Origin: Spirilliplanes yamanashiensis
GTDB taxonomy: Bacteria; Actinomycetota; Actinomycetes; Mycobacteriales; Micromonosporaceae
Length of the DNA: 64,000 nt
Direction of reading: 5' to 3'
Assembly (NCBI RefSeq): GCF_016863475.1
Contig: NZ_BOOY01000025.1
Location: 186,001-250,000 of the forward strand
Below the pieces are notes generated by a model. The model ran no database searches. It was not told the DNA's origin and saw nothing but the letters and a program-made list of their open reading frames with translations. Shown in pieces: positions 1 to 8,428 of this stretch; the stretch's first letter is position 1, and each line of letters starts with the position of its first letter. A program made the position numbers and the translations under genes.

Positions 1-402
1 GAAGTTGGCGTCCTGGTACGCGGCGCCGTGGTGGACGGTGAACGTGTTGCCGGTGTTGATCCGCACCCGGATGTCGATCATCCGGATGCCGGCCTCCAGC
101 TGGCGGCGCAGCGTGCGGCCGCTCGCGCCGTGGTCCTCCTGCGTCTGGCTGATCGCCCCGCCCCGGATGGCGAGGGTGTCGTGGGTGCCGGGGATGGACA
201 GCGCGGCGAGGCTGGTGGCGTCGGGGAGTGCGCGCATCCAGTCGGGGTTGTGCGCGGTCGCCAGCGTGCGGTACGAGCCGTCGACGGCGGCAAGGACAGC
301 GGACGCGGCGGCGGTGGCGGTGGCGGGCGTGACGGCCCAGCCGGTGGCGGTGGCCGTGACGGCGGCCACGAGGACGGCGGCGGTGCGGCGTGCGGTTCGC
401 AT
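1..402 (-). CDS. Secreted phosphatidylinositol-specific phospholipase C-like protein (N-terminal part)
   Basis: The gene runs off the left edge, so only the first 134 residues are visible. The ATG at 402 opens a signal peptide (MRTARRT, then a hydrophobic Ala/Val stretch ending near ATA-A). The mature part carries the PI-PLC X-domain hallmarks SIPGTHDT and, further on, IRVR...TVHHG. In this family the two histidines (GTHDT and VHHG) are the catalytic pair that cleave the phosphodiester of phosphatidylinositol or GPI. It is therefore probably an exported lipid-cleaving enzyme. It is transcribed divergently from the glycosyltransferase pair. Substrate is inferred from the family only, and the C-terminal half is unseen. 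Confidence 0.75.
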   Translation of the reverse strand, partial: MRTARRTAAVLVAAVTATATGWAVTPATATAAASAVLAAVDGSYRTLATAHNPDWMRALPDATSLAALSIPGTHDTLAIRGGAISQTQEDHGASGRTLRRQLEAGIRMIDIRVRINTGNTFTVHHGAAYQDANF

Positions 403-514
403 GTCGGCAAGGTATCGACGATCTTCGACCGAGCGGAAGGGCGTCGCGGACAGTTTCCTGCTCGTCCACCTGGCCGTTCCCGGCTGACCGCCGAGGGTGC
501 CGATCGTGGCCCTC

Positions 515-1633
515 ATGCGGATCGCGCTGGTCACGGAGTCCTTCCCGCCGGACGTCAACGGGGTGGCGAACTCGGTCGTCCGGGTCGCCGAGCACCTCGT
601 GGCGCGCGGCCACGACCCGGTCGTCGTCGCGCCGGCCACCCGGGGGGCCGCGCCGGAGCTGCCGTACCCGGTGGTGCGGCTGCCCTCGGTGCCGATGCCG
701 GGCTACGCGGCGTTCCGGCTGGGGGTGCCGACCCGGCAGCTCACGGCGACGCTGCGCACGGTGGACGTGGTGCACCTGGCGAGCCCGTTCGTGCTGGGCG
801 CGGGTGGGCTCTCGGCGGCCCGGTCGCTCGGGGTGCCGTCGGTGGCGGTGTACCAGACCGACGTGCCGTCGTACGCCCGGCTCTACCGCATCGGCACCGA
901 GCAGGCGGCGTGGCGCTGGCTGCGCCGCATCCACAACCTGGCCGGGCGCACGCTCGCGCCGTCGAGCGCGTCGGTGGCCGCGCTGCGCGGGCACGGGGTG
1001 CAGCGGGTGCACCTGTGGCGCCGCGGCGTCGACGCCGGCCGGTTCCACCCGGCCCGGCGCAGCGCCGGGATCCGCCGCGCGCTCGCGCCGGGCGGCGAGA
1101 CCCTGGTCGGGTACGTCGGCCGGCTGGCGCACGAGAAGCACGTGGAGCTGCTGGCGGGCGCCTGCGCGCTGCCCGGCGTCCGCGTCGTCGTGGTGGGGGA
1201 CGGCCCGGCGGCGCCGGCACTGCGCCGGCAGCTGCCCGGCGCGGTGTTCCTCGGCGCCCGGCACGGCGCGCAGCTGGCCCGCATCTACGCCAGCCTGGAC
1301 GTGTTCGCGCACCCCGGCCCGTACGAGACGTTCGGGCAGAGCGTGCAGGAGGCGCTGGCCAGCGGGGTGCCGGTGGTGGCGCCCGCGGCGGGCGGCCCCG
1401 TCGATCTGGTGCGGCCGGGCGCGACCGGGCTGCTGGTGCCGCCGCTGGACGGCGGCGCGCTCACGGCCGCGGTCGCCGAGCTGGCCGCCGACCCGGTGCG
1501 GCGGGCGCGGTTCGGGGCGGCGGCCCGCGCCGACGTGGCGGCCCGCAGCTGGGCGGCGGTCGGCGACGAACTGCTCGGCCACTACGCCGCGGTGACGGCG
1601 TTCGCGGCCCTGCCGGCGGCGGTGGCGGCGTGA
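515..1633 (+). CDS. mgtA: GT4 glycosyltransferase, MgtA-type GDP-mannose-dependent mannosyltransferase
   Basis: About 372 residues with the GT-B layout. The N-terminus MRIALVTESFPPDVNGV and the stretches VHLASPFVLG, VAVYQTDVPSYA and VGYVGRLAHEKHVE closely follow mycobacterial MgtA, which adds mannose to a glycolipid acceptor at the cytoplasmic face of the membrane. The C-terminal nucleotide-sugar motif is present (YETFGQSVQEALASGVPVV). I start at ATG 515 rather than the in-frame GTG at 497 because homology begins there. It overlaps the next glycosyltransferase by four bases (GTGA), so the two are probably co-translated and act on the same glycolipid or envelope glycan. The family is certain; the exact acceptor is inferred. 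Confidence 0.8.
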   Translation: MRIALVTESFPPDVNGVANSVVRVAEHLVARGHDPVVVAPATRGAAPELPYPVVRLPSVPMPGYAAFRLGVPTRQLTATLRTVDVVHLASPFVLGAGGLSAARSLGVPSVAVYQTDVPSYARLYRIGTEQAAWRWLRRIHNLAGRTLAPSSASVAALRGHGVQRVHLWRRGVDAGRFHPARRSAGIRRALAPGGETLVGYVGRLAHEKHVELLAGACALPGVRVVVVGDGPAAPALRRQLPGAVFLGARHGAQLARIYASLDVFAHPGPYETFGQSVQEALASGVPVVAPAAGGPVDLVRPGATGLLVPPLDGGALTAAVAELAADPVRRARFGAAARADVAARSWAAVGDELLGHYAAVTAFAALPAAVAA

Positions 1634-2757
1634 GGATCGTCCGGCTCGCCAACTTCGTCACGCCGCGCTCGGGCGGCCTGCGGACCGCGCTGCGCGAGCT
1701 GGGCGCCGGGTACGCGGCGGCCGGCCACGAGCCGGTGCTGGTGATCCCGGGCCCGCACGCGGCCGACGAGGCGACGCCGCAGGGCCGGGTCGTCACGCTG
1801 CCCGGGCCGCTGGTGCCGGGCGTCGGCGGCTACCGGGTGCTGGTGGACCGGGCGCGGCTGGCGCGCACGCTGGCGGCCCTGCGCCCCGACCGGCTGGAGG
1901 TCTCGGACCGCTCGACGCTGCGCTGGACGGGCGACTGGGCGCGGCGCGCCGGCGTGCCGTCCATGATGGTGTCCCACGAGAGCCTGGCCGGGCTGCTGCG
2001 CGCGGTGCCGGGCGGGGCGCTGGCCGCGGACCGGCTGAACGCGCGCAGCGCGGCCGCGTACGACCGGATCGTCTGCACGACGGCGTGGGCGGCGGCCGAG
2101 TTCGCGCGGGTCGGCGCGCCGGTCACCCGGGCGCCGCTCGGCGTCGACCTGGCCTTCTTCCGGCCGGGGCGGCACGACCCGGCGCTGCGCGACCGGCTGG
2201 CCGGGCCGCACGAGGTGCTGGTCGTCCACTGTGGCCGATTGTCGACGGAGAAGCGGGTGGACCGCTCGGTGCGCGCCGTCGCGGCGGCCCGCCGGGCCGG
2301 GCTCCGCGCGACGCTGGTGGTGGCGGGCGACGGCCCGCTGCGCGAGCGCCTGACGGTGCAGGCCGCGCGCGACGCGGTGCCGGTGCGCTGGCTGGGCCAC
2401 GTCGCCGGGCGCGACCGGCTGGCGGCCCTGCTGGCGACGGCGGACGTGGTGCTGGCGCCCGGGCCGGTGGAGACGTTCGGGCTGGCGGCGCTGGAGGCGC
2501 TGGCGTCGGGCACGCCGGTGGTGGTGAGCGGGCAGAGCGCTCTGCCGGAGGTGGTCGGGGCGGCGGGCGCGGTGGTGCCGGGCGACGACGCCGCGGTGTG
2601 GGGCGCCGCGCTGGCCGAGGTCGCGGACCGGCCGGTGGCCGACCGGCGGGCGGCGGCGCGCGCCCGGGCCGAGCGGTTCGGCTGGCCCGCCGCGGTCGCC
2701 GCCTTCCTGGCCGCGCACCGGGCCGGGGTGTCAGAGGGCGATCGCGTCCCGCAGTGA
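1630..2757 (+). CDS. GT4 glycosyltransferase, second of a coupled pair
   Basis: Starts at a GTG that overlaps the stop of the upstream gene. About 375 residues, GT-B fold: N-terminal acceptor domain (VRIVRLANFVTPRSGGL), then the donor-binding half with HCGRLSTEKRVDRSV, VVAGDGPLRERL and the EX7E-type element in GPVETFGLAALEALASGTPVV. It most resembles GDP-mannose-dependent GT4 enzymes, but I cannot fix donor or acceptor. Coupling to the MgtA-like gene suggests consecutive steps in one glycolipid or lipoglycan pathway. Its last 27 bases overlap the end of the convergent LacI-type gene. Confidence 0.75.
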   Translation: MRIVRLANFVTPRSGGLRTALRELGAGYAAAGHEPVLVIPGPHAADEATPQGRVVTLPGPLVPGVGGYRVLVDRARLARTLAALRPDRLEVSDRSTLRWTGDWARRAGVPSMMVSHESLAGLLRAVPGGALAADRLNARSAAAYDRIVCTTAWAAAEFARVGAPVTRAPLGVDLAFFRPGRHDPALRDRLAGPHEVLVVHCGRLSTEKRVDRSVRAVAAARRAGLRATLVVAGDGPLRERLTVQAARDAVPVRWLGHVAGRDRLAALLATADVVLAPGPVETFGLAALEALASGTPVVVSGQSALPEVVGAAGAVVPGDDAAVWGAALAEVADRPVADRRAAARARAERFGWPAAVAAFLAAHRAGVSEGDRVPQ

Positions 2758-3768
2758 CCGGCTCGGCGGCAGCTCGCCGGACCCGCGCCGGATCAGCGAG
2801 GTCGGGATCCAGAACTCGCGAGGGGCGCCGGTCGCGCCGTCGATGCGCTCGAACAGGGCGCGCGCGGCGGTGCGGCCCATCAGCGCGGGGTCCTGCGCGA
2901 CCACGGTGACGGCCGGTTCGAGCAGGTCGGCGAGCGGGAAGTCGTCGAAGCCGACGACCGCCACCGCGCGGTGCAGCCGCAGCCGGCGCAGCGCCCGCAC
3001 CGCGCCGACGGTGACGAGGTTCTGGCTGGTGAACAGCGCGGTGGGCGGGTCCGGGCGGGCGTACAGCGTCATGGTGGCGCTCTCGGCGGCCGCCTCGTCG
3101 TGCAGGTCCTGCACGATCAGGTCCGGCTCCACGGCCAGCCCGGCCTCGGCCAGCGCCGCCAGGTAGCCCTGGTGCCGGCTGCGCGCGGTGGGGATGCGCG
3201 CGTAGTCGCCCAGGTGCGCGATGCGCCGGTGGCCGTGCGCGACCAGGTGCCGGACGGCCTCGGTGGCGCCCGTGACGTTGGTGGCGATGACGCAGTCGCC
3301 GGGGAAGCCGTTGGCGGGCCGGTCGACGAACACGACCGGGGTGTCCTGCTGGACCTCGGTCGCCAGGTACGCCTGGTCGGTGCTGGCCGGGGCGATGATG
3401 AGCCCGTCGGCGCGGCGCATGGTGAACACCCGGGCGAGTTCGCGCTCGCGCTGCGGGTCCTCGTCGAGGCTGCCGGTGAGCACCTGCACGCCGCGGGTGC
3501 GCGCCTCGTCCTCGACGGCGCGGTGCAGCGACGACGAGAACGGGTTGCCGACGTCCTCCAGCAGCACGGCGATGGTGCGGGTGCGGCGGTCGGCGCGGCG
3601 CAGCATGCTGGCGCCGATGTTGGGCCGGTAGTGCAGCATGTCGACGGCGGCCTGCACGCGGGCGGCCAGGTCGGCCGACACGCTGGTCTCGCCGTTCACC
3701 ACCCGGGAGACGGTCTTCAGGCTGACGCCGGCGTGGCGGGCCACGTCGTTCATCGTCGGTCTGCCCAC
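2731..3768 (-). CDS. LacI-family transcriptional repressor, probable regulator of the sugar ABC importer
   Basis: 345 residues from GTG 3768, chosen because an AGGAGG lies 7-8 bases upstream and because residues 1-50 form the LacI helix-turn-helix (TMNDVARHAGVSLKTVSRVVNG). A longer reading frame to 3906 would run through the operators. The rest is a periplasmic-binding-protein-like sensor domain (DGLIIAPAS, VVFVDRPANGF, FTSQNLVTVGA, AVVGFDDFPLADL). It is divergent from frcB, and the shared promoter region holds palindromes with the central AACGTT step typical of LacI operators. It is most likely autoregulated and relieved by the transported sugar or its phosphate. Confidence 0.9.
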   Translation of the reverse strand: MGRPTMNDVARHAGVSLKTVSRVVNGETSVSADLAARVQAAVDMLHYRPNIGASMLRRADRRTRTIAVLLEDVGNPFSSSLHRAVEDEARTRGVQVLTGSLDEDPQRERELARVFTMRRADGLIIAPASTDQAYLATEVQQDTPVVFVDRPANGFPGDCVIATNVTGATEAVRHLVAHGHRRIAHLGDYARIPTARSRHQGYLAALAEAGLAVEPDLIVQDLHDEAAAESATMTLYARPDPPTALFTSQNLVTVGAVRALRRLRLHRAVAVVGFDDFPLADLLEPAVTVVAQDPALMGRTAARALFERIDGATGAPREFWIPTSLIRRGSGELPPSRSLRDAIAL

Positions 3769-3825
3769 GGGCCCCCTCCTCGCGCCGGGACCGATTGTGA
3801 CGTACGCCCACGCTGGGCCGACGCG

Positions 3826-3837
3826 GACAACGTTGTC
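3826..3837. promoter_or_regulatory. Palindromic LacI-type operator, proximal to the repressor gene
   Basis: GACAACGTTGTC is a perfect 12-bp palindrome with the AACGTT centre of LacI-family operators. It lies about 60 bases upstream of the repressor start and shares its whole core with the second palindrome at 3944-3959. Autoregulation is inferred. Confidence 0.75.
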
Positions 3838-3890
3838 AATGACCGTTGAGCCGACAACAGGTAGCCCGGACCGCATGTCGATCACTCTAC

Positions 3891-3900
3891 GCAACGTTTT
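3891..3900. promoter_or_regulatory. Possible third, degenerate LacI-type site
   Basis: The sequence GCAACGTTTT keeps the AACGTT centre but not the outer arms of the two strong palindromes that flank it. It may be a weak auxiliary operator; it could also be chance. Confidence 0.3.
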
Positions 3901-3912
3901 GGACACCTCGTG

Positions 3913-3941
3913 TTGACACGAGGGAGTGACGGACGTCTACT
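3913..3941 (+). promoter_or_regulatory. Probable promoter of the frcB operon
   Basis: A consensus TTGACA at 3913-3918 is followed 17 bases later by TCTACT at 3936-3941, a fair -10. Transcription would start near 3948, inside the 16-bp operator at 3944-3959, which is a classical layout for steric repression by the LacI-type protein. Confidence 0.6.
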
Positions 3942-3943
3942 CG

Positions 3944-3959
3944 GTGACAACGTTGTCAC
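3944..3959. promoter_or_regulatory. Palindromic LacI-type operator over the frcB transcription start
   Basis: GTGACAACGTTGTCAC is a perfect 16-bp palindrome. It sits just after the predicted -10 of the importer promoter and 40 bases before the frcB start codon, and repeats the core of the palindrome at 3826. Confidence 0.8.
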
Positions 3960-3999
3960 GACCTGGGGCAGCGAACCCGTCGAAGGAGAGATGCCGCAG

Positions 4000-5064
4000 A
4001 TGACCATGAATCGTCGCGGGCGGCTGCGCGCCGCCCTGGCCGCCGGGTGCGCGGCCACGCTGGTACTCGGCACCGCCGCCTGCGGAGGCGACGACGCCGG
4101 AGGCGGCTCCGGGGACGGCTCCGTCGTCGGCCTCATCACCAAGACCGACACCAACCCCTTCTTCGTCAAGATGAAGGAGGGCGCGCAGCAGGCCGCCGAC
4201 GCCCAGGGCGTGCAGCTGCAGAGCTTCGCCGGCAAGCAGGACGGCGACAACGAGGCCCAGGTCCAGGCCATCGAGAACCTGATCTCCGCCGGCGCGAAGG
4301 GCTTCCTCATCACCCCCAGCGACTCGAAGGCCATCGTGCCGTCGATCGACAAGGCGAAGCAGTCCGGGATGCTGGTCATCGCGCTGGACACCCCGACCGA
4401 CCCGGCGGACGCCGTGGACGCCACCTTCGCCACGGACAACTACCAGGCCGGGCTCCTCATCGGCCAGTGGGCCAAGGCGAAGTTCGCCAAGGAGGGCAAG
4501 ACCGCCAGGATCGCCCTGCTCGACCTGAACGCCAACCAGGTCTCCGTCGACGTCCAGCGCGACCAGGGCTTCCTCGAGGGCTTCGGCGTCGACGTGGCCG
4601 ACAAGGCCCGCATCGGCGACGAGAACGACCCGCGCATCGCCGGGCACGACGTCACCGACGGCGCCGAGGACGGCGGCCGCACCGCCATGGAGAACCTGCT
4701 CCAGAAGGACCCCACGATCAACCTCGTCTACACCATCAACGAGCCCGCGGCCGCCGGCGCGTACCAGGCCCTCAAGGCCGCCGGTAAGGACAAGGACGTC
4801 ACGATCGTCTCCGTCGACGGCGGCTGCCCCGGCGTGGACAACGTCAAGGCGGGCGTCATCGGCGCCACCAGCATGCAGTTCCCGCTCAAGATGGCCCAGC
4901 TCGGCATCGAGGCGCTGGCCAAGTTCGCCCAGGACGGCACCAAGCCCGCGGCCACCGCCGGCAAGTCCTTCGTCGACACCGGCGCCACGCTCATCACCGA
5001 CCAGCCGCAGGACGGGGTCCAGTCCCAGGACTCCGCCTGGGGCAAAGAGAACTGCTGGGGCTGA
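4000..5064 (+). CDS. frcB: Sugar ABC transporter substrate-binding lipoprotein, fructose (FrcB) type
   Basis: About 354 residues. Three in-frame ATGs (3991, 4000, 4006) follow an AAGGAG at 3983-3988; 4000 gives the best spacing. The N-terminus is a lipoprotein signal peptide ending at GTAACGG, so the protein should be anchored outside the membrane by its cysteine. The mature part is a type 4 periplasmic-binding domain with [40 protein letters not shown] and FATDNYQAG, strongly reminiscent of rhizobial FrcB, the fructose receptor of the FrcBCA system. It is the first gene of the operon and lies behind a LacI operator. Fructose rather than another sugar is inferred from resemblance. Confidence 0.8.
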   Translation: MTMNRRGRLRAALAAGCAATLVLGTAACGGDDAGGGSGDGSVVGLITKTDTNPFFVKMKEGAQQAADAQGVQLQSFAGKQDGDNEAQVQAIENLISAGAKGFLITPSDSKAIVPSIDKAKQSGMLVIALDTPTDPADAVDATFATDNYQAGLLIGQWAKAKFAKEGKTARIALLDLNANQVSVDVQRDQGFLEGFGVDVADKARIGDENDPRIAGHDVTDGAEDGGRTAMENLLQKDPTINLVYTINEPAAAGAYQALKAAGKDKDVTIVSVDGGCPGVDNVKAGVIGATSMQFPLKMAQLGIEALAKFAQDGTKPAATAGKSFVDTGATLITDQPQDGVQSQDSAWGKENCWG

Positions 5065-5066
5065 CC

Positions 5067-6134
5067 ATGGCGATCGACGACAACGGCGGCGGCGCCCACC
5101 GCGCGGGCACCGCCACCAAGGAACCCGAGCCGCGGCCCGACTTCGACTCGCAGAAGCACGACTCGCTCGGCCTGCGCATCCAGCACCTGCTGCACGGCAA
5201 CCCGACCCTCGGGCCGCTGGCCGTGCTGGTCGTGGCGATCGTCGCCTTCTCGATCTTCAACCCGCGGTTCTTCGCCGCGCCGAACCTGTCGCTCGTGCTC
5301 GCGCAGGTCACCGTCATCGCGGTGCTCGCGCTCGGCCAGACACTGATCATCCTCACCGCCGGCATCGACCTGTCGGTCGGCGCGATCGCGGTGTTCTCGT
5401 CCATCCTGATGGCGAAGTTCGCCACCGATGCCGGCATGCCGGGCCTGCTCGCGCTCGTCCTCGGCCTGGTCGCCGGCACGGCGATGGGGGCACTCAACGG
5501 CTTCCTCGTCACCCGCATCAAGCTGCCCCCGTTCATCGTCACGCTGGGCACCCTGAGCATCTTCTTCTCGCTCAACTCGGTGGTCTCGCGCAGCGAGACG
5601 ATCCGCGGCTCCGACATGCCGTCGCTGATGACCTGGACCGGCACGACGATCCCGATCGGCAACTTCCGGCTCACCTACGGCTCGATCATCATGCTGCTGC
5701 TCTTCGCGGTCTTCTTCTACGCGCTGAGCCGCACGGCCTGGGGCAAGCACGTGTACGCCACCGGCGACGACATCGAGGCCGCCCGCCTGGCCGGCATCCG
5801 CACCAGCCGGGTGCTGTTCAGCGTCTACACCGTCGCCGGCCTGCTCTACGCGATCGGCGCCTGGGTGCTGATCGGCCGGCTCGCCTCGGCCAGCCCCAAC
5901 GTCGGCGTCGACTACAACCTCGACTCGATCACGGCCGTCGTGCTGGGCGGCACCAGCCTCTTCGGCGGCCGCGGCTCGGTGATCGGCACGCTGATCGGCG
6001 CGCTCATCGTCGGCGTGTTCCGCAACGGCCTGCAACTGGCCGGCGTCGAGGTCGTCTGGCAGGGCTTCGCGATCGGCCTGCTGGTGCTCATCGCGGTGTC
6101 GCTCGACCAGTGGATCAGGAAGGTGAAGGCTTGA
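5067..6134 (+). CDS. frcC: Sugar ABC transporter permease, FrcC type
   Basis: 355 residues starting two bases after the frcB stop. It is a branched-chain/ribose-type (BPD_transp_2) permease with many hydrophobic segments from about residue 45 onward, preceded by a hydrophilic N-terminal tail. The permease signature region is visible (ALGQTLIILTAGIDLSVGAI, then YATGDDIEAARLAGI near residue 230). The C-terminus QWIRKVKA matches the usual end of FrcC proteins, so the gene appears complete although a tnpB element starts immediately after its stop codon. It forms the membrane channel for the FrcB-bound sugar and is energised by the FrcA ATPase downstream. Confidence 0.85.
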   Translation: MAIDDNGGGAHRAGTATKEPEPRPDFDSQKHDSLGLRIQHLLHGNPTLGPLAVLVVAIVAFSIFNPRFFAAPNLSLVLAQVTVIAVLALGQTLIILTAGIDLSVGAIAVFSSILMAKFATDAGMPGLLALVLGLVAGTAMGALNGFLVTRIKLPPFIVTLGTLSIFFSLNSVVSRSETIRGSDMPSLMTWTGTTIPIGNFRLTYGSIIMLLLFAVFFYALSRTAWGKHVYATGDDIEAARLAGIRTSRVLFSVYTVAGLLYAIGAWVLIGRLASASPNVGVDYNLDSITAVVLGGTSLFGGRGSVIGTLIGALIVGVFRNGLQLAGVEVVWQGFAIGLLVLIAVSLDQWIRKVKA

Positions 6135-7400
6135 CTTCCTCAGCCGCCTCGGTGGGCGGGGAGTCCCTCGGTCGCCCTCGGGGTTTCCTGCTTCGACGCC
6201 GGTTGCCCCGTCCGGGAGGACTCTCGCCGAGGTCTGACACCGGCTCCACAGGCAGACACGGCCAGCCCGGCCGCCAGAAGGTTGCGCGCCGCGTTGACGT
6301 CGCGGTCGTGGACAGTGCCGCAGCGGCAGGTCCACCTCCGCATGTCGAGCGGCAGCATGTCCGCGAGCGCACCGCACGCGGAGCACAGTTTGGACGACGG
6401 GAACCAGCGATCAACGATGATCAGGTTCCGGCCGTACCAGTCGGTCTTGTAGTCGAGCATGTCCCGGAACTGTCGCCAGCCGGCGTCACTGATGGCGCGA
6501 GCCAGCTTGTGGTTTTTGAGCAGGTTGCGCACGGTCAGGTCCTCGATCACGATCGTTTGGTTCTCACGAACGAGCCGAGTGGTCAGCTTGTGCAGGTGAT
6601 CGCGGCGCCGGTCGGCGACACGGGCGTGGATACGGGCGACCCTGATCCGAGCTTTGGCCTCGTTGCTGGAGCCCGTCTCCTTGCGGGCGAGCCGTTTCTG
6701 CGCCCGGGCCAGGGTGACCCGGTTGTTGCGCTCGTGCCGGGGATTGTCGACCTTTTCCCCGGTGGACAGGGTGAGCAGGTGGTCGAGCCCGACGTCGACA
6801 CCGACGGCACCCGAGGCGGGCTTCTGCGGGATCACGTCGTCACAGAGCAGGGACACGAACCAGCGCCCGGCGGTGTCCTGAGACACGGTCACAGTGGACG
6901 GCGAAGCCCCGGCCGGCAGGGGGCGCGACCAGACGATGTTCAGCGGTTCGGCCATCTTCGCCAAGGTCAGGCGGCCGTGCCGGTAACGGAAGGCGCTGGC
7001 CGTGTACTCGGCCGAGCGGCGAGACCTCTTCTTGTTCTTGAAGCTGGGGTATCGGGCGCGGTTGGCGAAGAAATTGGTGAACGCCGTCTGCAGATGCCGC
7101 AACGTCTGTTGCAACGGCACCGAGGAGACGTCGTTGAGGAAGGCCAGTTCGTCCGTCTTTTTCCACGCCGTGAGCATGGCCGAGGTGGCGTTGTAGCCGA
7201 TGCGTTCCTGGCGCAGCGTCCACGCCTCGGTGCGGGCCGTCAACGCCAGGTTGTAGACCTTGCGGACACAACCGAACGTGCGCGCCAGCTCAGTCGCTTG
7301 AGCATCCGTCGGATGAAAGCGATATCTGAAGGCCCGCTTCACGGTCCTGATCACGGGTCACAAGCTAGCCGGTCGCTGTACGGCAAACACCTCGACTCCC
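6135..7400 (-). mobile_element. IS605/IS1341-like tnpB-only element inserted between frcC and frcA
   Basis: The element is defined by the antisense tnpB and occupies the space between the frcC stop (6134) and the frcA ribosome-binding site (about 7401). There is no tnpA. The exact ends are not resolved: the left (RE) end must be within a few bases of 6131-6140 because frcC ends there, while the other end lies between the tnpB start and the GGAGGG before frcA. No target-site duplication is expected for this family. Confidence 0.65.
6140..7354 (-). CDS. tnpB: TnpB, RNA-guided RuvC-like nuclease of an IS605/IS1341-type element
   Basis: 404 residues from GTG 7354, apparently intact. The N-terminal OrfB helix-turn-helix region (AFRYRFHPTDAQATELA) is followed by a RuvC-like nuclease with Asp in GVDVGLD, Glu in IVIEDL and Asp in HDRDVNAARN, and a four-cysteine zinc ribbon (CSACG...CRCG). 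TnpB proteins of this family are guided by an RNA transcribed from the 3' end of their own gene and the flanking DNA. The C-terminal tail (KQETPRATEG...) is the low-complexity tail that usually overlaps that RNA. It lies antisense inside the fructose-type importer operon, and with no tnpA nearby it cannot move by itself. Confidence 0.9.
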   Translation of the reverse strand: MIRTVKRAFRYRFHPTDAQATELARTFGCVRKVYNLALTARTEAWTLRQERIGYNATSAMLTAWKKTDELAFLNDVSSVPLQQTLRHLQTAFTNFFANRARYPSFKNKKRSRRSAEYTASAFRYRHGRLTLAKMAEPLNIVWSRPLPAGASPSTVTVSQDTAGRWFVSLLCDDVIPQKPASGAVGVDVGLDHLLTLSTGEKVDNPRHERNNRVTLARAQKRLARKETGSSNEAKARIRVARIHARVADRRRDHLHKLTTRLVRENQTIVIEDLTVRNLLKNHKLARAISDAGWRQFRDMLDYKTDWYGRNLIIVDRWFPSSKLCSACGALADMLPLDMRRWTCRCGTVHDRDVNAARNLLAAGLAVSACGAGVRPRRESSRTGQPASKQETPRATEGLPAHRGG

Positions 7401-7413
7401 CGGAGGGAATGAC

Positions 7414-8232
<819 letters not shown>

Positions 8233-8244
8233 CCGCCGCTCCCC

Positions 8245-8279
8245 GACGCGCCCGCCACTGTCGCCGTGGCGGGCGCGTC
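8245..8279 (+). terminator. Strong hairpin terminator after frcA
   Basis: A perfect 14-bp stem (GACGCGCCCGCCAC / GTGGCGGGCGCGTC) with a 7-base loop begins 13 bases after the frcA stop and is followed by an AT-rich stretch. Confidence 0.85.
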
Positions 8280-8313
8280 ACTGTGCGTTATTTATTTGCA
8301 CGTACCAGCCATA

Positions 8314-8328
8314 TTGACGCTGCGTCAA
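8314..8328. promoter_or_regulatory. Palindrome upstream of the acyltransferase operon
   Basis: TTGACGC-T-GCGTCAA is a perfect 7+1+7 palindrome in an unusually AT-rich stretch about 100 bases before the acyltransferase start. Its left arm could double as a -35 (TTGACG). No regulator gene is adjacent, so its binding protein is unknown. Confidence 0.4.
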
Positions 8329-8428
8329 GGCGCTCAAAGGTCTGAGTCTTCTCCCCGCCGGTATGTCGCTTTCGAGCGGCTCTCGCGTCACTCTGAGTGA
8401 GATCAGTCCGTGCGTCGCAGGGAGAGTC

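Noticed and set aside
28-2757. Single 909-residue reading frame across the first 2.7 kb
   Set aside because: Only its last 375 codons are a real glycosyltransferase; the earlier part is an out-of-frame shadow of the MgtA-like gene and the PLC gene, rich in Arg/Gly without motifs.
4728-6386. 552-codon minus frame opposite frcB/frcC
   Set aside because: Asp/Arg/His-rich antisense shadow of the permease; no domain.
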